Shown in pieces: positions 29,829 to 38,594 of a stretch of 59,278 nucleotides of DNA. The position numbers and the translations under genes are program-made. Under the pieces are notes generated by a model that saw only the letters and a program-made list of their open reading frames with translations, searched no databases and had not been told where the DNA came from. Source of the DNA: Candidatus Intricatilinea gracilis (GTDB lineage Bacteria > Pseudomonadota > Gammaproteobacteria > Burkholderiales > Burkholderiaceae_C); NCBI GenBank assembly GCA_016702605.1, contig JADJDQ010000011.1:1-59278 (forward strand), read 5' to 3'. Numbering within the stretch: the stretch's first letter is position 1; each line of letters starts with the position of its first letter.

Positions 29829-31160
29829 TCAGCCGCGCACGGAGGCGGCGAGCCGCTCGGCACACTGGCGCGCCTGATCGGCGTCACGAGCCTCGACCAT
29901 CACACGCAGCAGGGGCTCGGTGCCCGAGGCGCGGATCAGGATGCGGCCGTCGCGCCCGAGTTCGGCATTGACCCGCTCTTGTTCTGCCGCCAGAGCGACA
30001 TTGTTCTTCCAGTCCATGCCAGGCTGGAAACGCACGTTGATCAGTGTCTGTGGAAACAGCGTGACTCCGTCGAGCAGTTCGCTCAGCGACTTGCCGCAGC
30101 GCTGCTGGGCCTGCAGCACCTGCAGCGCGCTGATGATGCCGTCGCCGGTGGTGTGGCGGTCCAGTGCCAGCAGGTGGCCCGAGCCTTCTCCTCCGAGCTG
30201 CCAGCCGCGTTTTTGCAGGTCTTCGAGGATGTAGCGGTCGCCCACCTTGGCCCGCACGAAACCGATGCCCCGGTCGAGCAGGGCCTGTTCCACCGCCATG
30301 TTGGTCATGAGAGTGCCAACAGCGCCTGGCACGGCCTCTCCCTGGGCCACACGGTCGGCGACCATCACGTAGAGCAATTCGTCGCCGTTAAACAAACGCC
30401 CGACGCGGTCGACGATCTGAAGCCGGTCGGCATCACCGTCCAGGGCCACACCGTAGTCGGCGCCGTGCTCACGCACGGCAGCCACCAACGCCGCCGGCGA
30501 GGTGGCGCCGAAACCGTCGTTGATGTTGAAGCCGTCGGGCGCACACCCGATACGAATGACATCGGCGCCAAGCTCGTGAAACACCGCCGGCGCCACCTGG
30601 TAGGCCGCGCCATGCGCGGCGTCGACGACGATCTTCAGGCCCTTGAGCGACAGCTCGTTCGAAAACGTCGACTTGCAGAACTCGATGTAGCGCCCGGCAG
30701 CGTCTTCGAGCCGCCGGGTGCGCCCGACCTGCTGGCTGGGCGCCCATTGCGGCGGGGCGGCGATGCCGGCCTCGACTTCCTGCTCCCACGCATCGGGCAA
30801 CTTTTCACCGCGTGCCGAGAAGAACTTGATGCCATTGTCGGCGTACGGGTTGTGCGAGGCACTGATCACCACACCCAGGCTCAGGCGCAGCGCACGGGTC
30901 AGGTAGGCCACACCCGGCGTCGGCAGCGGACCGGTGAGCATGACGTCGACACCGGCGGAGTTGAGTCCGGCTTCGAGCGCGGATTCGAGCATGTAGCCCG
31001 AAATGCGTGTGTCCTTGCCGATCAGCACCTGCGGGCGCTCGTGGGTGCCACGCAGCACCCGGCCCACGGCGTGGCCAAGGCGCAGGACGAAATCAGCCGT
31101 GATCGGCGCTTCGCCGACCGTGCCGCGGATGCCATCGGTGCCGAAAAACTGTCTGGTCAT
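29829..31160 (-). CDS. glmM: Phosphoglucosamine mutase
   Basis: Interconverts glucosamine-6-phosphate and glucosamine-1-phosphate for peptidoglycan and LPS precursors. 443 residues: FGTDGIRG start, catalytic Ser in SASHNPYADNGIKFF (about residue 100), metal loop DGDADR, sugar-binding GGEGSGHLL, and C-terminal phosphate loop RASGTEPLLRVM. The ATG at 31160 begins MTRQFFGTDG; the longer upstream frame is arginine-rich noise. It sits downstream of folP in the same direction, as in the folP-glmM pair of many proteobacteria. No ftsH precedes it here. Confidence 0.97.
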   Translation of the reverse strand: MTRQFFGTDGIRGTVGEAPITADFVLRLGHAVGRVLRGTHERPQVLIGKDTRISGYMLESALEAGLNSAGVDVMLTGPLPTPGVAYLTRALRLSLGVVISASHNPYADNGIKFFSARGEKLPDAWEQEVEAGIAAPPQWAPSQQVGRTRRLEDAAGRYIEFCKSTFSNELSLKGLKIVVDAAHGAAYQVAPAVFHELGADVIRIGCAPDGFNINDGFGATSPAALVAAVREHGADYGVALDGDADRLQIVDRVGRLFNGDELLYVMVADRVAQGEAVPGAVGTLMTNMAVEQALLDRGIGFVRAKVGDRYILEDLQKRGWQLGGEGSGHLLALDRHTTGDGIISALQVLQAQQRCGKSLSELLDGVTLFPQTLINVRFQPGMDWKNNVALAAEQERVNAELGRDGRILIRASGTEPLLRVMVEARDADQARQCAERLAASVRG

Positions 31161-31359
31161 GATGCGTCTGTGGGTGGACAGCGGCGTCGAGATTCCGCCG
31201 CTCGGGTTGGAATTTGAAGAACGATTGTGCGCCGCCACAACTGGGATGGGCACCCATTCAGGTGCACGTGCAGGCCCCGGCTCACGGCACAAGCGCACAC
31301 CCGGCGGACTCCATACGAGCCGTAACAAGCCATGCTCATCTGCCCCCCGTGACCGACTT

Positions 31360-32280
31360 TCAGGCAATCGGGAGCGCCGGCAGATGGCCGGGCCGTTCGC
31401 TCGCCGCAGCGCCTGGCAATCCGGCAGCGGCCCAGACCTCGAGTGCATCGGCCGTTGCCGCCACGTCGTGCACCCGCACGATACGCGCGCCGAACTGCAC
31501 GGCCGCCAGCGCCGCCGCAACACTGCCGACCAAACGTTCTCCCACCGGGCGACCGGTGATCACACCGATCGACGATTTGCGCGACCAGCCCGCCAGCACG
31601 TCATAACCCAGCGCCAGCAGTGCACGCTGACCGGCCAGCAGTGCAAAGTTGTGCGCCACCGTCTTGCCGAAGCCGATGCCCGGGTCGAGTGTGATGCGGT
31701 TCGCTGCCACACCACGCGCACGCAGCAGCCCGGCACGCTGGTCAAGAAAGGCTGCCACCTCGGCCACCACGTCGGCATAGACCGGATCGACCTGCATCGA
31801 GCGCGGTTCGCCACGCATGTGCATCAGACACACGCCGCAGTTCGGGTGCGACGCCACCAGTTCAACTGCACCGGGAGCCTGCAGGGACTGGATGTCGTTG
31901 ACGATGTCCACCCCCAGATCGAGCGCGGCGCGCATCACCTCGGTCTTGCAGGTGTCGATACTCACCGGAACACCCAGCGCAAGTGCGGCGCGCAACACCG
32001 GCAACACACGTGCCAGTTCGGCGTCGACATCGACCGATGCTGCGCCCGGGCGGCTCGACTCACCACCGATGTCGAGCATGTCGGCACCTTCGGCGATGAG
32101 TCGCTCGCAATGCGCCAACGCGGCACTCACGTCGCACCCGCCGTCCGAAAACGAATCGGGCGTGACATTGACGATACCCATCACCTGCACACGGCTCAAG
32201 TCGATCCGGTGACGGCTGGTCTGCCACACACGCTCGGGCGGGGCCGCGGATGTGGTGTCGGGTGGCGCGATGGCGGACAT
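31360..32280 (-). CDS. folP: Dihydropteroate synthase
   Basis: A 306-residue TIM-barrel enzyme joining p-aminobenzoate to dihydropterin pyrophosphate in folate synthesis; the sulfonamide target. Signatures: MGIVNVTPDSFSDGG, DMLDIGGESSRPGA, SIDTCKTEVM, NDIQSL, LMHMRGEPRSMQ, DPGIGFGKTVAHN and GWSRKSSIG. The N-terminus is about 25 residues longer than the core. It is separated from glmM by about 200 bases without a visible terminator. Confidence 0.96.
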   Translation of the reverse strand: MSAIAPPDTTSAAPPERVWQTSRHRIDLSRVQVMGIVNVTPDSFSDGGCDVSAALAHCERLIAEGADMLDIGGESSRPGAASVDVDAELARVLPVLRAALALGVPVSIDTCKTEVMRAALDLGVDIVNDIQSLQAPGAVELVASHPNCGVCLMHMRGEPRSMQVDPVYADVVAEVAAFLDQRAGLLRARGVAANRITLDPGIGFGKTVAHNFALLAGQRALLALGYDVLAGWSRKSSIGVITGRPVGERLVGSVAAALAAVQFGARIVRVHDVAATADALEVWAAAGLPGAAASERPGHLPALPIA

Positions 32281-32297
32281 GGGGCAGGTCCGAAAAT

Positions 32298-32323
32298 GAA
32301 AAGGCCCTCATTGTGAGGGCCTT
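32298..32323 (-). terminator. Terminator of the gltA-end transcript
   Basis: AAGGCCCTCA-TTG-TGAGGGCCTT is a perfect 10-bp stem. On the minus strand it is followed by TTCATTTT, so it ends the sdh-gltA transcript just before folP. Confidence 0.8.
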
Positions 32324-32401
32324 CTTGACCACCAGCACCGGGCAGAGCCGGTGTACGCAAGCCGCGTGTGCGACCTGCCTTACGGGTGCTCGATCAGTGG
32401 A

Positions 32402-33715
32402 TCAGCGCTGGGCGATAGGCTTGACGTCGCGCGCGGTGGCGCCGACGAAGAGCTGGCGCGGGCGGCCGATCTTGTACTCGGGGTCGGCAATCATCTCGTT
32501 GAGCTGGGCGATCCAGCCCACGGTGCGGGCAAGCGCGAAGATGGCGGTGAACAGGCTCACCGGGATGCCAATGGCGCGTTGCACGATGCCCGAGTAGAAG
32601 TCGACGTTCGGGTAGAGCTTGCGCGAGACGAAGTAATCGTCTTCGAGGGCGATCTTCTCGAGCGACATGGCCAGCTTGAACAGCGGGTCGTCGTGCAGGC
32701 CCAGCGCGTCGAGCACCTCGTGGCAGGTCTCGCGCATGAGCTTGGCGCGCGGGTCGTAGTTCTTGTAGACGCGGTGACCAAAACCCATCAGCTTGACGCC
32801 GGAGTTCTTGTCCTTGACCTTCTCCATGAACTCGCCGACCTTGGCCACGCCACCCATCTTCTGGATGTCTTCGAGCATGTTCAGGCAGGCTTCGTTGGCA
32901 CCGCCGTGGGCGGGGCCCCACAGGCAGGCCACGCCAGCAGCGATGGCTGCGAACGGGTTGGTGCCCGACGAGCCGCACAGGCGCACGGTCGAGGTGGAAG
33001 CGTTTTGCTCGTGGTCGGCGTGCAGGATGAAGATGCGGTCGAGCGCACGTTCGATGACCGGGTTCACCACGTAGTCTTCGCACGGCGTGGCGAACATCAT
33101 GTGCATGAAGTTGCCGGCGTACGAGAGCTTGTTCTTCGGGTACATGTAGGGCTGGCCCGACGCGTACTTGTAGGCCATCGCGACCAGCGTGGGCATCTTG
33201 GCGATCAGGCGGATCGCGGCGATGTCGCGGTGCTGCGGATTGTTGATGTCCGTGCTGTCGTGATAGAAGGCCGACAGGGCACCGACCAGACCGGTCATCA
33301 CGGCCATCGGATGCGCATCACGACGGAAGCCACGCAGGAAGAACTGCATCTGCTCGTTGACCATCGTATGGTTGGTCACACGAGCGGTGAAGTCCTTCTT
33401 CTGGTCCGCATTGGGCAGCTCACCGTACAGCAGCAGGTGGCAGGTTTCGAGGAAGTCGCAGTTCACCGCCAGCTGCTCGATCGGGTAGCCGCGGTACAGC
33501 AGTTCGCCCTTGTCACCGTCGATGTAGGTGATGGTGGAGTTGCACGACGCGGTGCTCAGGAAGCCCGGGTCGTAGGTGAACTTGCCGGTCTGCGCGTACA
33601 GCTTGCGGATATCGATGACATCCGGGCCGACGCTGCCCTTGTAGATGGGCAGATCCATGTTGGGGCTGCCGTCCGAAAAGGAGAGCGTGGCCTTCACGTC
33701 TGAGGGAGTCATCAT
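32402..33715 (-). CDS. gltA: Citrate synthase (type II, hexameric)
   Basis: Condenses oxaloacetate and acetyl-CoA. 437 residues, with the extended N-terminal domain of NADH-regulated Gram-negative enzymes (DLPIYKGSVGPDVIDIRKLY). Catalytic segments are WGPAHGGANEA, FGHRVYKNYDPRA and the late Asp in PNVDFYSGI. The start at 33715 has AGGAAA 6 bases upstream. Upstream in the same direction lie sdhE and sdhBADC, an order typical of beta- and gammaproteobacteria. Confidence 0.97.
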   Translation of the reverse strand: MMTPSDVKATLSFSDGSPNMDLPIYKGSVGPDVIDIRKLYAQTGKFTYDPGFLSTASCNSTITYIDGDKGELLYRGYPIEQLAVNCDFLETCHLLLYGELPNADQKKDFTARVTNHTMVNEQMQFFLRGFRRDAHPMAVMTGLVGALSAFYHDSTDINNPQHRDIAAIRLIAKMPTLVAMAYKYASGQPYMYPKNKLSYAGNFMHMMFATPCEDYVVNPVIERALDRIFILHADHEQNASTSTVRLCGSSGTNPFAAIAAGVACLWGPAHGGANEACLNMLEDIQKMGGVAKVGEFMEKVKDKNSGVKLMGFGHRVYKNYDPRAKLMRETCHEVLDALGLHDDPLFKLAMSLEKIALEDDYFVSRKLYPNVDFYSGIVQRAIGIPVSLFTAIFALARTVGWIAQLNEMIADPEYKIGRPRQLFVGATARDVKPIAQR

Positions 33716-33764
33716 GGCGGTTTCCTCGGGTGTCAAATCAAAACGGCAAAAACATCAGGGCACA

Positions 33765-34049
33765 TCAAAACACGACAGGCGACGAAGGCGGTTCACGCAT
33801 CAACGCCAGCAAGGCATGCACGTCGGGGCGATCGAGATCCGCCTCAGGCGACTTGCGTGCCAGCATCAGATCGAGCAGGTCGTTGTCGGCCAGCTCCATC
33901 AGCGCAGTAAGTGTGTCCGCCTGCTGCATGGTCAGGCTGGCCTCGTGGCGCTGAAAGAAACGCTCGATGAACAAGTCGTTTTCTAACAGGCCACGTCTGC
34001 ATCGCCACTTGAGCTTGCTCAAGGTACGGGCATCGACAAGAGTGTCCAT
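33765..34049 (-). CDS. sdhE: Succinate dehydrogenase assembly factor SdhE (FAD assembly)
   Basis: A 94-residue helical protein with the conserved RGxxE motif in RRGLLENDLFIERFF, required for covalent flavinylation of SdhA. DNDLLDLMLARKSPE and a short Pro-rich tail follow. The ATG at 34049 is preferred; an in-frame GTG at 34082 would add 11 residues. It lies between sdhB and gltA, which fixes the assignment. Confidence 0.93.
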   Translation of the reverse strand: MDTLVDARTLSKLKWRCRRGLLENDLFIERFFQRHEASLTMQQADTLTALMELADNDLLDLMLARKSPEADLDRPDVHALLALMREPPSSPVVF

Positions 34050-34137
34050 CAAGCGACTTTCGAGGGGCTGACCAGAGCGCACCGTGACCAGGCAAATGCG
34101 CCGTCCCCCAAGGGTGAGCGGCGCCCTTGCGCTGCAC

Positions 34138-34842
34138 TCAAACGGCGCGACGAACCATCAATTCCTTGATCTTGCCGATGGCCTTGGTCGGGTTCAGACC
34201 CTTGGGGCAGACATCGACGCAATTCATGATGGTGTGGCAACGGAACAGGCGGTACGGATCCTCGAGGTTGTCGAGGCGACCGGCGGTGTCCTGGTCGCGG
34301 CTGTCGGCGATGAAGCGGTAGGCCTGCAGCAGACCAGCCGGGCCGACGAACTTGTCCGGGTTCCACCAGAAGCTCGGGCAGCTGGTCGAGCAGCTTGCGC
34401 ACAGGATGCATTCGTACAGGCCGTTGAGCTCGTCGCGCTCTTCAGGCGACTGCAGACGCTCCTTCTCGGGCGGCGTGGCCTCGTTGACCAGATACGGCTT
34501 GATCGAGTCGTACTGCTTGAAGAACTGCGTCATGTCGACGATCAGGTCGCGGATCACCGGCAGGCCGGGCAGCGGCTTGAGCACGATGACACCGGGCAGA
34601 TCACGCATATTGGTCAGGCAGGCCAGACCGTTCTTGCCGTTGATGTTCATCGCGTCCGAGCCACACACACCTTCGCGGCAGCTGCGGCGAAAGCTCAGCG
34701 TCGGATCGACTGCCTTGAGCTTGATGAGTGCGTCGAGCAGCATGCGCTCGTGGCCGTCGAGTTCGACCTCGAGCGACTGCATGTAGGGCTTGGCGTCCTT
34801 GTCGGGATCGTAGCGATAGATCTGGAAGGTGCGGATTGCCAT
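34138..34842 (-). CDS. sdhB: Succinate dehydrogenase iron-sulfur subunit
   Basis: A 234-residue subunit with three iron-sulfur sites: 2Fe-2S (CREGVCGSDAM with the later GLACL), then 4Fe-4S (CILCASCSTSCP) and 3Fe-4S (CHTIMNCVDVCPKGL). It carries electrons from SdhA flavin to quinone. The start MAIRTFQIYRYDPD is conserved. It begins 19 bases after sdhA. Confidence 0.98.
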   Translation of the reverse strand: MAIRTFQIYRYDPDKDAKPYMQSLEVELDGHERMLLDALIKLKAVDPTLSFRRSCREGVCGSDAMNINGKNGLACLTNMRDLPGVIVLKPLPGLPVIRDLIVDMTQFFKQYDSIKPYLVNEATPPEKERLQSPEERDELNGLYECILCASCSTSCPSFWWNPDKFVGPAGLLQAYRFIADSRDQDTAGRLDNLEDPYRLFRCHTIMNCVDVCPKGLNPTKAIGKIKELMVRRAV

Positions 34843-34861
34843 GGGATGTTCCTCGCTGCGA

Positions 34862-36670
34862 TCAGAAAGTGCGGACCTTGGGCGGAACCGAATCCACCGT
34901 CAGCGGCTTGAGGTTGACCGGCTTGTACGACAGCGTGTTGCTGGCGCTGTCCCACAGGGTGTGCTTGAGCCAGTCGCGGTCGTTGCGGCCGAGCGGGAAC
35001 TCGGCGTCGTCGGCGCCGCGTTCGTAGTCGTTCACTGTGTGCGCACCGCGGCACTCGGTGCGAGCCGCCGCCGACGTCATGGTGGCCTGCGCGGCCTCCA
35101 TGAGGTTGTCGACTTCGAGCGCCTCGATACGTGCGGTGTTGAAGACCTTGGACTTGTCCTGGAGCGTGATCGCCGCGACACGCTCGCGCATGGCGTTGAT
35201 CTTGACCACACCTTCGTTCATCGACACCTGGGTGCGGAACACGCCGGCGTGTTGCTGCATGGTGGAGCGGATGTCGCCGGCCACGTTCTGCGCGTATTCG
35301 CCGCTGCCGCTGCCGTCCAGGCGGGCCAGGCGGGCCAGCGAGAAGTCGGCCGCGTCCTTGGGCAGGTCCTTGTGCGACTTGGGTTCGCGCGCCAGCGCGT
35401 CGACGATGTGGTTGCCGGCTGCACGGCCGAACACCAGCAGGTCGAGCAGCGAGTTGGTGCCCAGGCGGTTGGCGCCGTGCACCGACACACACGAGCATTC
35501 ACCCACGGCGTACAGGCCGTTGACCACGCTCTTGTAGTCGTCGCCCTTGGGCACGACCACCTGACCGTTGATGTTGGTCGGGATGCCACCCATCTGGTAG
35601 TGGATGGTCGGCACGACCGGAATCGCTTCCTTGGTGATGTCGACGTTGGCGAAGTTGTGGCCGATCTCGAACACCGACGGCAGACGCTTCAAGATGGTGT
35701 CGCCACCCAGGTGCGTCATGTCGAGGTTGATGTAGTCCTTGTTCGGACCACAACCACGGCCTTCCTTGATCTCCTGGTCCATGCAACGCGAGACGAAGTC
35801 GCGCGGCGCCAGGTCCTTGAGCGTCGGCGCGTAACGCTCCATGAAACGTTCGCCGTTGACGTTGCGCAGGATCGCGCCCTCACCGCGGCAGCCTTCGGTC
35901 AGCAGCACGCCGGCGTTGTGCACACCGGTGGGGTGGAACTGCCAGAACTCCATGTCCTGCAGCGGGATGCTCGCGCGTGCCGCCATGCCCAGGCCGTCAC
36001 CGGTGTTGATGAAGGCGTTGGTGCTGGCCGCGAAGATGCGACCGGCGCCGCCGGTGGCAAACAGCGTGGTCTTGGCTTCGAGGATGTAGACCTCGCCGGT
36101 CTCCATCTCGAGCGCGGTGACGCCGAGCACATCACCCGAGCTGTCGCGGATCAGGTCCAGCGCCATCCATTCGACGAAGAACTGGGTGCGCGCCTTCACG
36201 TTTTGCTGATACAGCGTGTGCAGCATGGCGTGGCCGGTACGGTCGGCCGCGGCGCAGGCGCGCTGCACCGGCTTTTCACCGTAGTTGGCGGTGTGGCCGC
36301 CGAAGGGGCGCTGGTAGATGGTGCCGTCGGCATTGCGGTCGAAGGGCATGCCGAAGTGTTCGAGCTCGTACACCACCTTGCCGGCTTCGCGGCACATGAA
36401 CTCGATGGCGTCCTGGTCGCCCAGCCAGTCCGAGCCCTTGATGGTGTCGTAGAAGTGGTAGTGCCAGTTGTCCTCGCTCATGTTGCCCAGCGAGGCACCG
36501 ATGCCGCCCTGCGCCGCCACGGTGTGTGAACGGGTCGGGAAGACCTTGGACAAGACCGCGACCTTGAGGCCAGCGTTCGCCAGTTGCAGCGAGGCACGCA
36601 TGCCCGAACCACCCGCACCGACGATGACCACGTCGAACTTGCGACGTGCAACAGAAGTAGCCACATTCAT
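34862..36670 (-). CDS. sdhA: Succinate dehydrogenase flavoprotein subunit
   Basis: A 602-residue subunit. FAD dinucleotide fold VIVGAGGSGMRASLQLA; the flavin-attachment His lies in RSHTVAAQGGIGASLGN. QFHPTGV, the catalytic region TEGCRGEGAILRN and GLYAVGECSCVSVHGANRLG are standard. The ATG at 36670 starts MNVATSVARRKFDVVIVG. It begins 2 bases after the sdhD stop codon. Confidence 0.98.
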   Translation of the reverse strand: MNVATSVARRKFDVVIVGAGGSGMRASLQLANAGLKVAVLSKVFPTRSHTVAAQGGIGASLGNMSEDNWHYHFYDTIKGSDWLGDQDAIEFMCREAGKVVYELEHFGMPFDRNADGTIYQRPFGGHTANYGEKPVQRACAAADRTGHAMLHTLYQQNVKARTQFFVEWMALDLIRDSSGDVLGVTALEMETGEVYILEAKTTLFATGGAGRIFAASTNAFINTGDGLGMAARASIPLQDMEFWQFHPTGVHNAGVLLTEGCRGEGAILRNVNGERFMERYAPTLKDLAPRDFVSRCMDQEIKEGRGCGPNKDYINLDMTHLGGDTILKRLPSVFEIGHNFANVDITKEAIPVVPTIHYQMGGIPTNINGQVVVPKGDDYKSVVNGLYAVGECSCVSVHGANRLGTNSLLDLLVFGRAAGNHIVDALAREPKSHKDLPKDAADFSLARLARLDGSGSGEYAQNVAGDIRSTMQQHAGVFRTQVSMNEGVVKINAMRERVAAITLQDKSKVFNTARIEALEVDNLMEAAQATMTSAAARTECRGAHTVNDYERGADDAEFPLGRNDRDWLKHTLWDSASNTLSYKPVNLKPLTVDSVPPKVRTF

Positions 36671-36672
36671 TT

Positions 36673-37035
36673 TCACAGTCTCCACAGAACTTGGATCGCC
36701 CAGCCGGCACAGCCGACCAGCCACACGAGGGTGAAGACATGCAGCGCCAGGCGCACACCCACGGGTTTGATGTAGTCCATCCAGATGTCGCGCATGCCGA
36801 TCCAGGCATGCCAGGACAGCGCCAGCAACACGACGAAGGTTGCGCTCTTCATCCACTGCGACGAGAAGATCGCCGCCCAGCGGTCGTAGCCGAGCGGGCC
36901 ACCGAACAACACCTGCGCCAGCAGCACCAGGGTGAACAACGCCATCAGCACGGCAGTGATGCGTTGCACCAGCCAGTCGCGCAAACCGTATTGCGCACCG
37001 GTGACGATGCGCTTGGAACCGTAGTTTTGAGCCAT
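36673..37035 (-). CDS. sdhD: Succinate dehydrogenase membrane anchor subunit SdhD
   Basis: A 120-residue protein with three membrane helices. GAQYGLRDWLVQRITAVLMALF precedes helix 1, ALSWHAWIGMRDIWMDYIKP contains the heme/quinone-side His, and the last helix is LHVFTLVWLVGCAGWAIQVLW. Its place between sdhC and sdhA confirms it. Confidence 0.95.
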   Translation of the reverse strand: MAQNYGSKRIVTGAQYGLRDWLVQRITAVLMALFTLVLLAQVLFGGPLGYDRWAAIFSSQWMKSATFVVLLALSWHAWIGMRDIWMDYIKPVGVRLALHVFTLVWLVGCAGWAIQVLWRL

Positions 37036-37079
37036 ATCGAGTTCTCTGGGGAAAGTTGGATCCGGATCCGGACGACCGG

Positions 37080-37514
37080 TCAGAACAGGCCGAACAGCTT
37101 GGCGCCGAGCAGCAGCGTGAGCGGCACGCTGATCGCTACGGTCGCAATCGCCGAACTATGGCCGTGTTGCTTGGTCACGCTGTGGGTGGCGTCCATCCAC
37201 AGGTGACGCAGGCCGGCGATGAGGTGATGCAGATAGGCCCAGATCAGTGCCAGGCCTACCAGCTTGACCAACACGCCGGGCAGGCCCAGGCCGCCGTCGA
37301 AGGCCGCCGTGAAGACCCCGAACGAGATCTCGGTGCTCAGGCTGTTGTCGAGCAGCCAGACGATGAAGGGCAGCAGCAGGAACATCAGCAGGCCGCTGAC
37401 GCGGTGCAGGATCGACACGATGCCCGCCAGCGGCAGGCGATACGAGGCCAGATCGGTGATGTTGATGTTGCGAAAGACGGGGCGTTGCGTGCTCGTGGTA
37501 CTCGTGTCGGCCAT
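37080..37514 (-). CDS. sdhC: Succinate dehydrogenase cytochrome b556 subunit SdhC
   Basis: A 144-residue protein with three helices. RPVFRNINITDLASYRLPLAGIVSILHRVSG is the SdhC entry motif (given here in two parts: RPVFRNINITD and YRLPLAGIVSILHRVSG, with Ser and Arg at the quinone site). The heme His is in LHHLIAGLRHLWMD. The ATG at 37514 was chosen over an upstream frame. First gene of sdhCDAB; no terminator separates it from gntR 123 bases upstream, so co-transcription is possible. Confidence 0.95.
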   Translation of the reverse strand: MADTSTTSTQRPVFRNINITDLASYRLPLAGIVSILHRVSGLLMFLLLPFIVWLLDNSLSTEISFGVFTAAFDGGLGLPGVLVKLVGLALIWAYLHHLIAGLRHLWMDATHSVTKQHGHSSAIATVAISVPLTLLLGAKLFGLF

Positions 37515-37637
37515 GGTGCGCTTTCTTGTGATCGCCAAAGGCGTGTGGTCGCGGTGTAACCGCCGGAGTTTATTGCAATGCACCACGGCTTTGACCGCAT
37601 GCGGACGGCGTTGTGGAGAACCACAGCGAGGTCAGTT

Positions 37638-38459
37638 TCAGCTCAGTTCGTTGCGGTAGTGGTGACGACTCGTGCAATACAGGCCACGGCGAAGCTCGAC
37701 CGGTTTGTCGCCGTAGGTGTAGGAGGTGCGCTCGACGCTGAGCAGCGGCGCACCCGGCGCCACGCCGAGCACCTCGGCCTGCGAGGCATCGGCCGCGATG
37801 GCGCGGATTCTTTCTTCGGCTCGGATCATGCGCACACCGAACTCGGTTTCGAACAGGCCGTACAGCGGTCCGCGGCATTCTTCGAGTCGCTCCTGCGTGA
37901 GCCCCTTGAACAACACGCCGGGCAGCCAGATGTCGTCGTAGACCACCACCTGGTCGGCAGTCGACAGCGTACGCCGGATCTCCACCGCACTGTCGCCACC
38001 ACGCAGGTCGAGCGCCCTGGCCACATCGACCGGAGCACGCAGGCGACGACACTCGAGGATGCGCCGAGCCAGCGGCTGCACCGCACCCGTGTCGTCGGGC
38101 TGCAGGCGCAGGAAGCGGTACTGCACCTTCTCTTCGCTGTGGGTGGCCACGAACGTGCCCTTGCCTTGGCGGCGCATGAGCAGGTTCTCGGCAGCCAGCT
38201 CGTCGATGGCCTTGCGCACCGTGCCCTGGCTGACACGAAAACGCGCTGCCAGTTCGAGCTCGCTCGGTATGGCCTCGCCGGGGCGCCACTCGCCGTCCTG
38301 CAGGCTGCGTGTGAGCAAGGCCTTGATCTGTTGATAGAGCGGACTGAACGCAGGCGCTTGCTCGACCGGCACATCGGACGACGAAGGCGACGACGCTGCG
38401 GCCGAAGCGGCAGCGGACACAGGCAGAGGCGACGACGCGGGCGGCGACATGGCCGACAT
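37638..38459 (-). CDS. GntR/HutC-family transcription regulator, probable TCA-cycle regulator
   Basis: A 273-residue protein. A disordered Ala/Ser/Pro-rich N-terminus (about 35 residues) precedes a winged helix (LYQQIKALLTRSLQDGEWRPG, SELELAARFRVSQGTVRKAI, GKGTFV). A UTRA ligand-binding domain of the HutC subfamily follows, ending VERTSYTYGDKPVELRRGLY. It sits between sdhC and the divergent mdh. A palindrome of GntR type overlaps its upstream region and a second one lies in the acnB promoter, so it probably controls several TCA genes. The ligand is unknown; a TCA carboxylate would be a reasonable guess. Confidence 0.85.
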   Translation of the reverse strand: MSAMSPPASSPLPVSAAASAAASSPSSSDVPVEQAPAFSPLYQQIKALLTRSLQDGEWRPGEAIPSELELAARFRVSQGTVRKAIDELAAENLLMRRQGKGTFVATHSEEKVQYRFLRLQPDDTGAVQPLARRILECRRLRAPVDVARALDLRGGDSAVEIRRTLSTADQVVVYDDIWLPGVLFKGLTQERLEECRGPLYGLFETEFGVRMIRAEERIRAIAADASQAEVLGVAPGAPLLSVERTSYTYGDKPVELRRGLYCTSRHHYRNELS

Positions 38460-38498
38460 TGCAGCACAAGCGCCACCTCACTGGCAACGCTTTTCACC

Positions 38499-38516
38499 AT
38501 GTCTTCTATAAGACAT
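38499..38516. promoter_or_regulatory. Putative GntR operator in the gntR-mdh gap
   Basis: ATGTCTTCTATAAGACAT is an inverted repeat with 7-base arms (ATGTCTT/AAGACAT). It lies 40 bases upstream of gntR and 8 bases upstream of the mdh -35. The same TCTT-N4-AAGA core occurs in the acnB promoter (40776-40789). Confidence 0.7.
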
Positions 38517-38523
38517 AAGATTA

Positions 38524-38552
38524 TTGACAGCCCCCGGGGGAACCCCTAGACT
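38524..38552 (+). promoter_or_regulatory. mdh promoter
   Basis: A perfect -35 TTGACA (38524-38529), a 17-base spacer and TAGACT (38547-38552, 4/6). This predicts a start near 38559 and a leader of about 36 bases. Confidence 0.7.
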
Positions 38553-38594
38553 CGTCGGCGCCTTTTTGAACACCCACCCCCGAGGAGCACTCCC

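Noticed and set aside
37515..37637. Separate GntR operator before sdhC
   Set aside because: No TCTT-N4-AAGA palindrome was found between gntR and sdhC; sdh may instead be read through from gntR.
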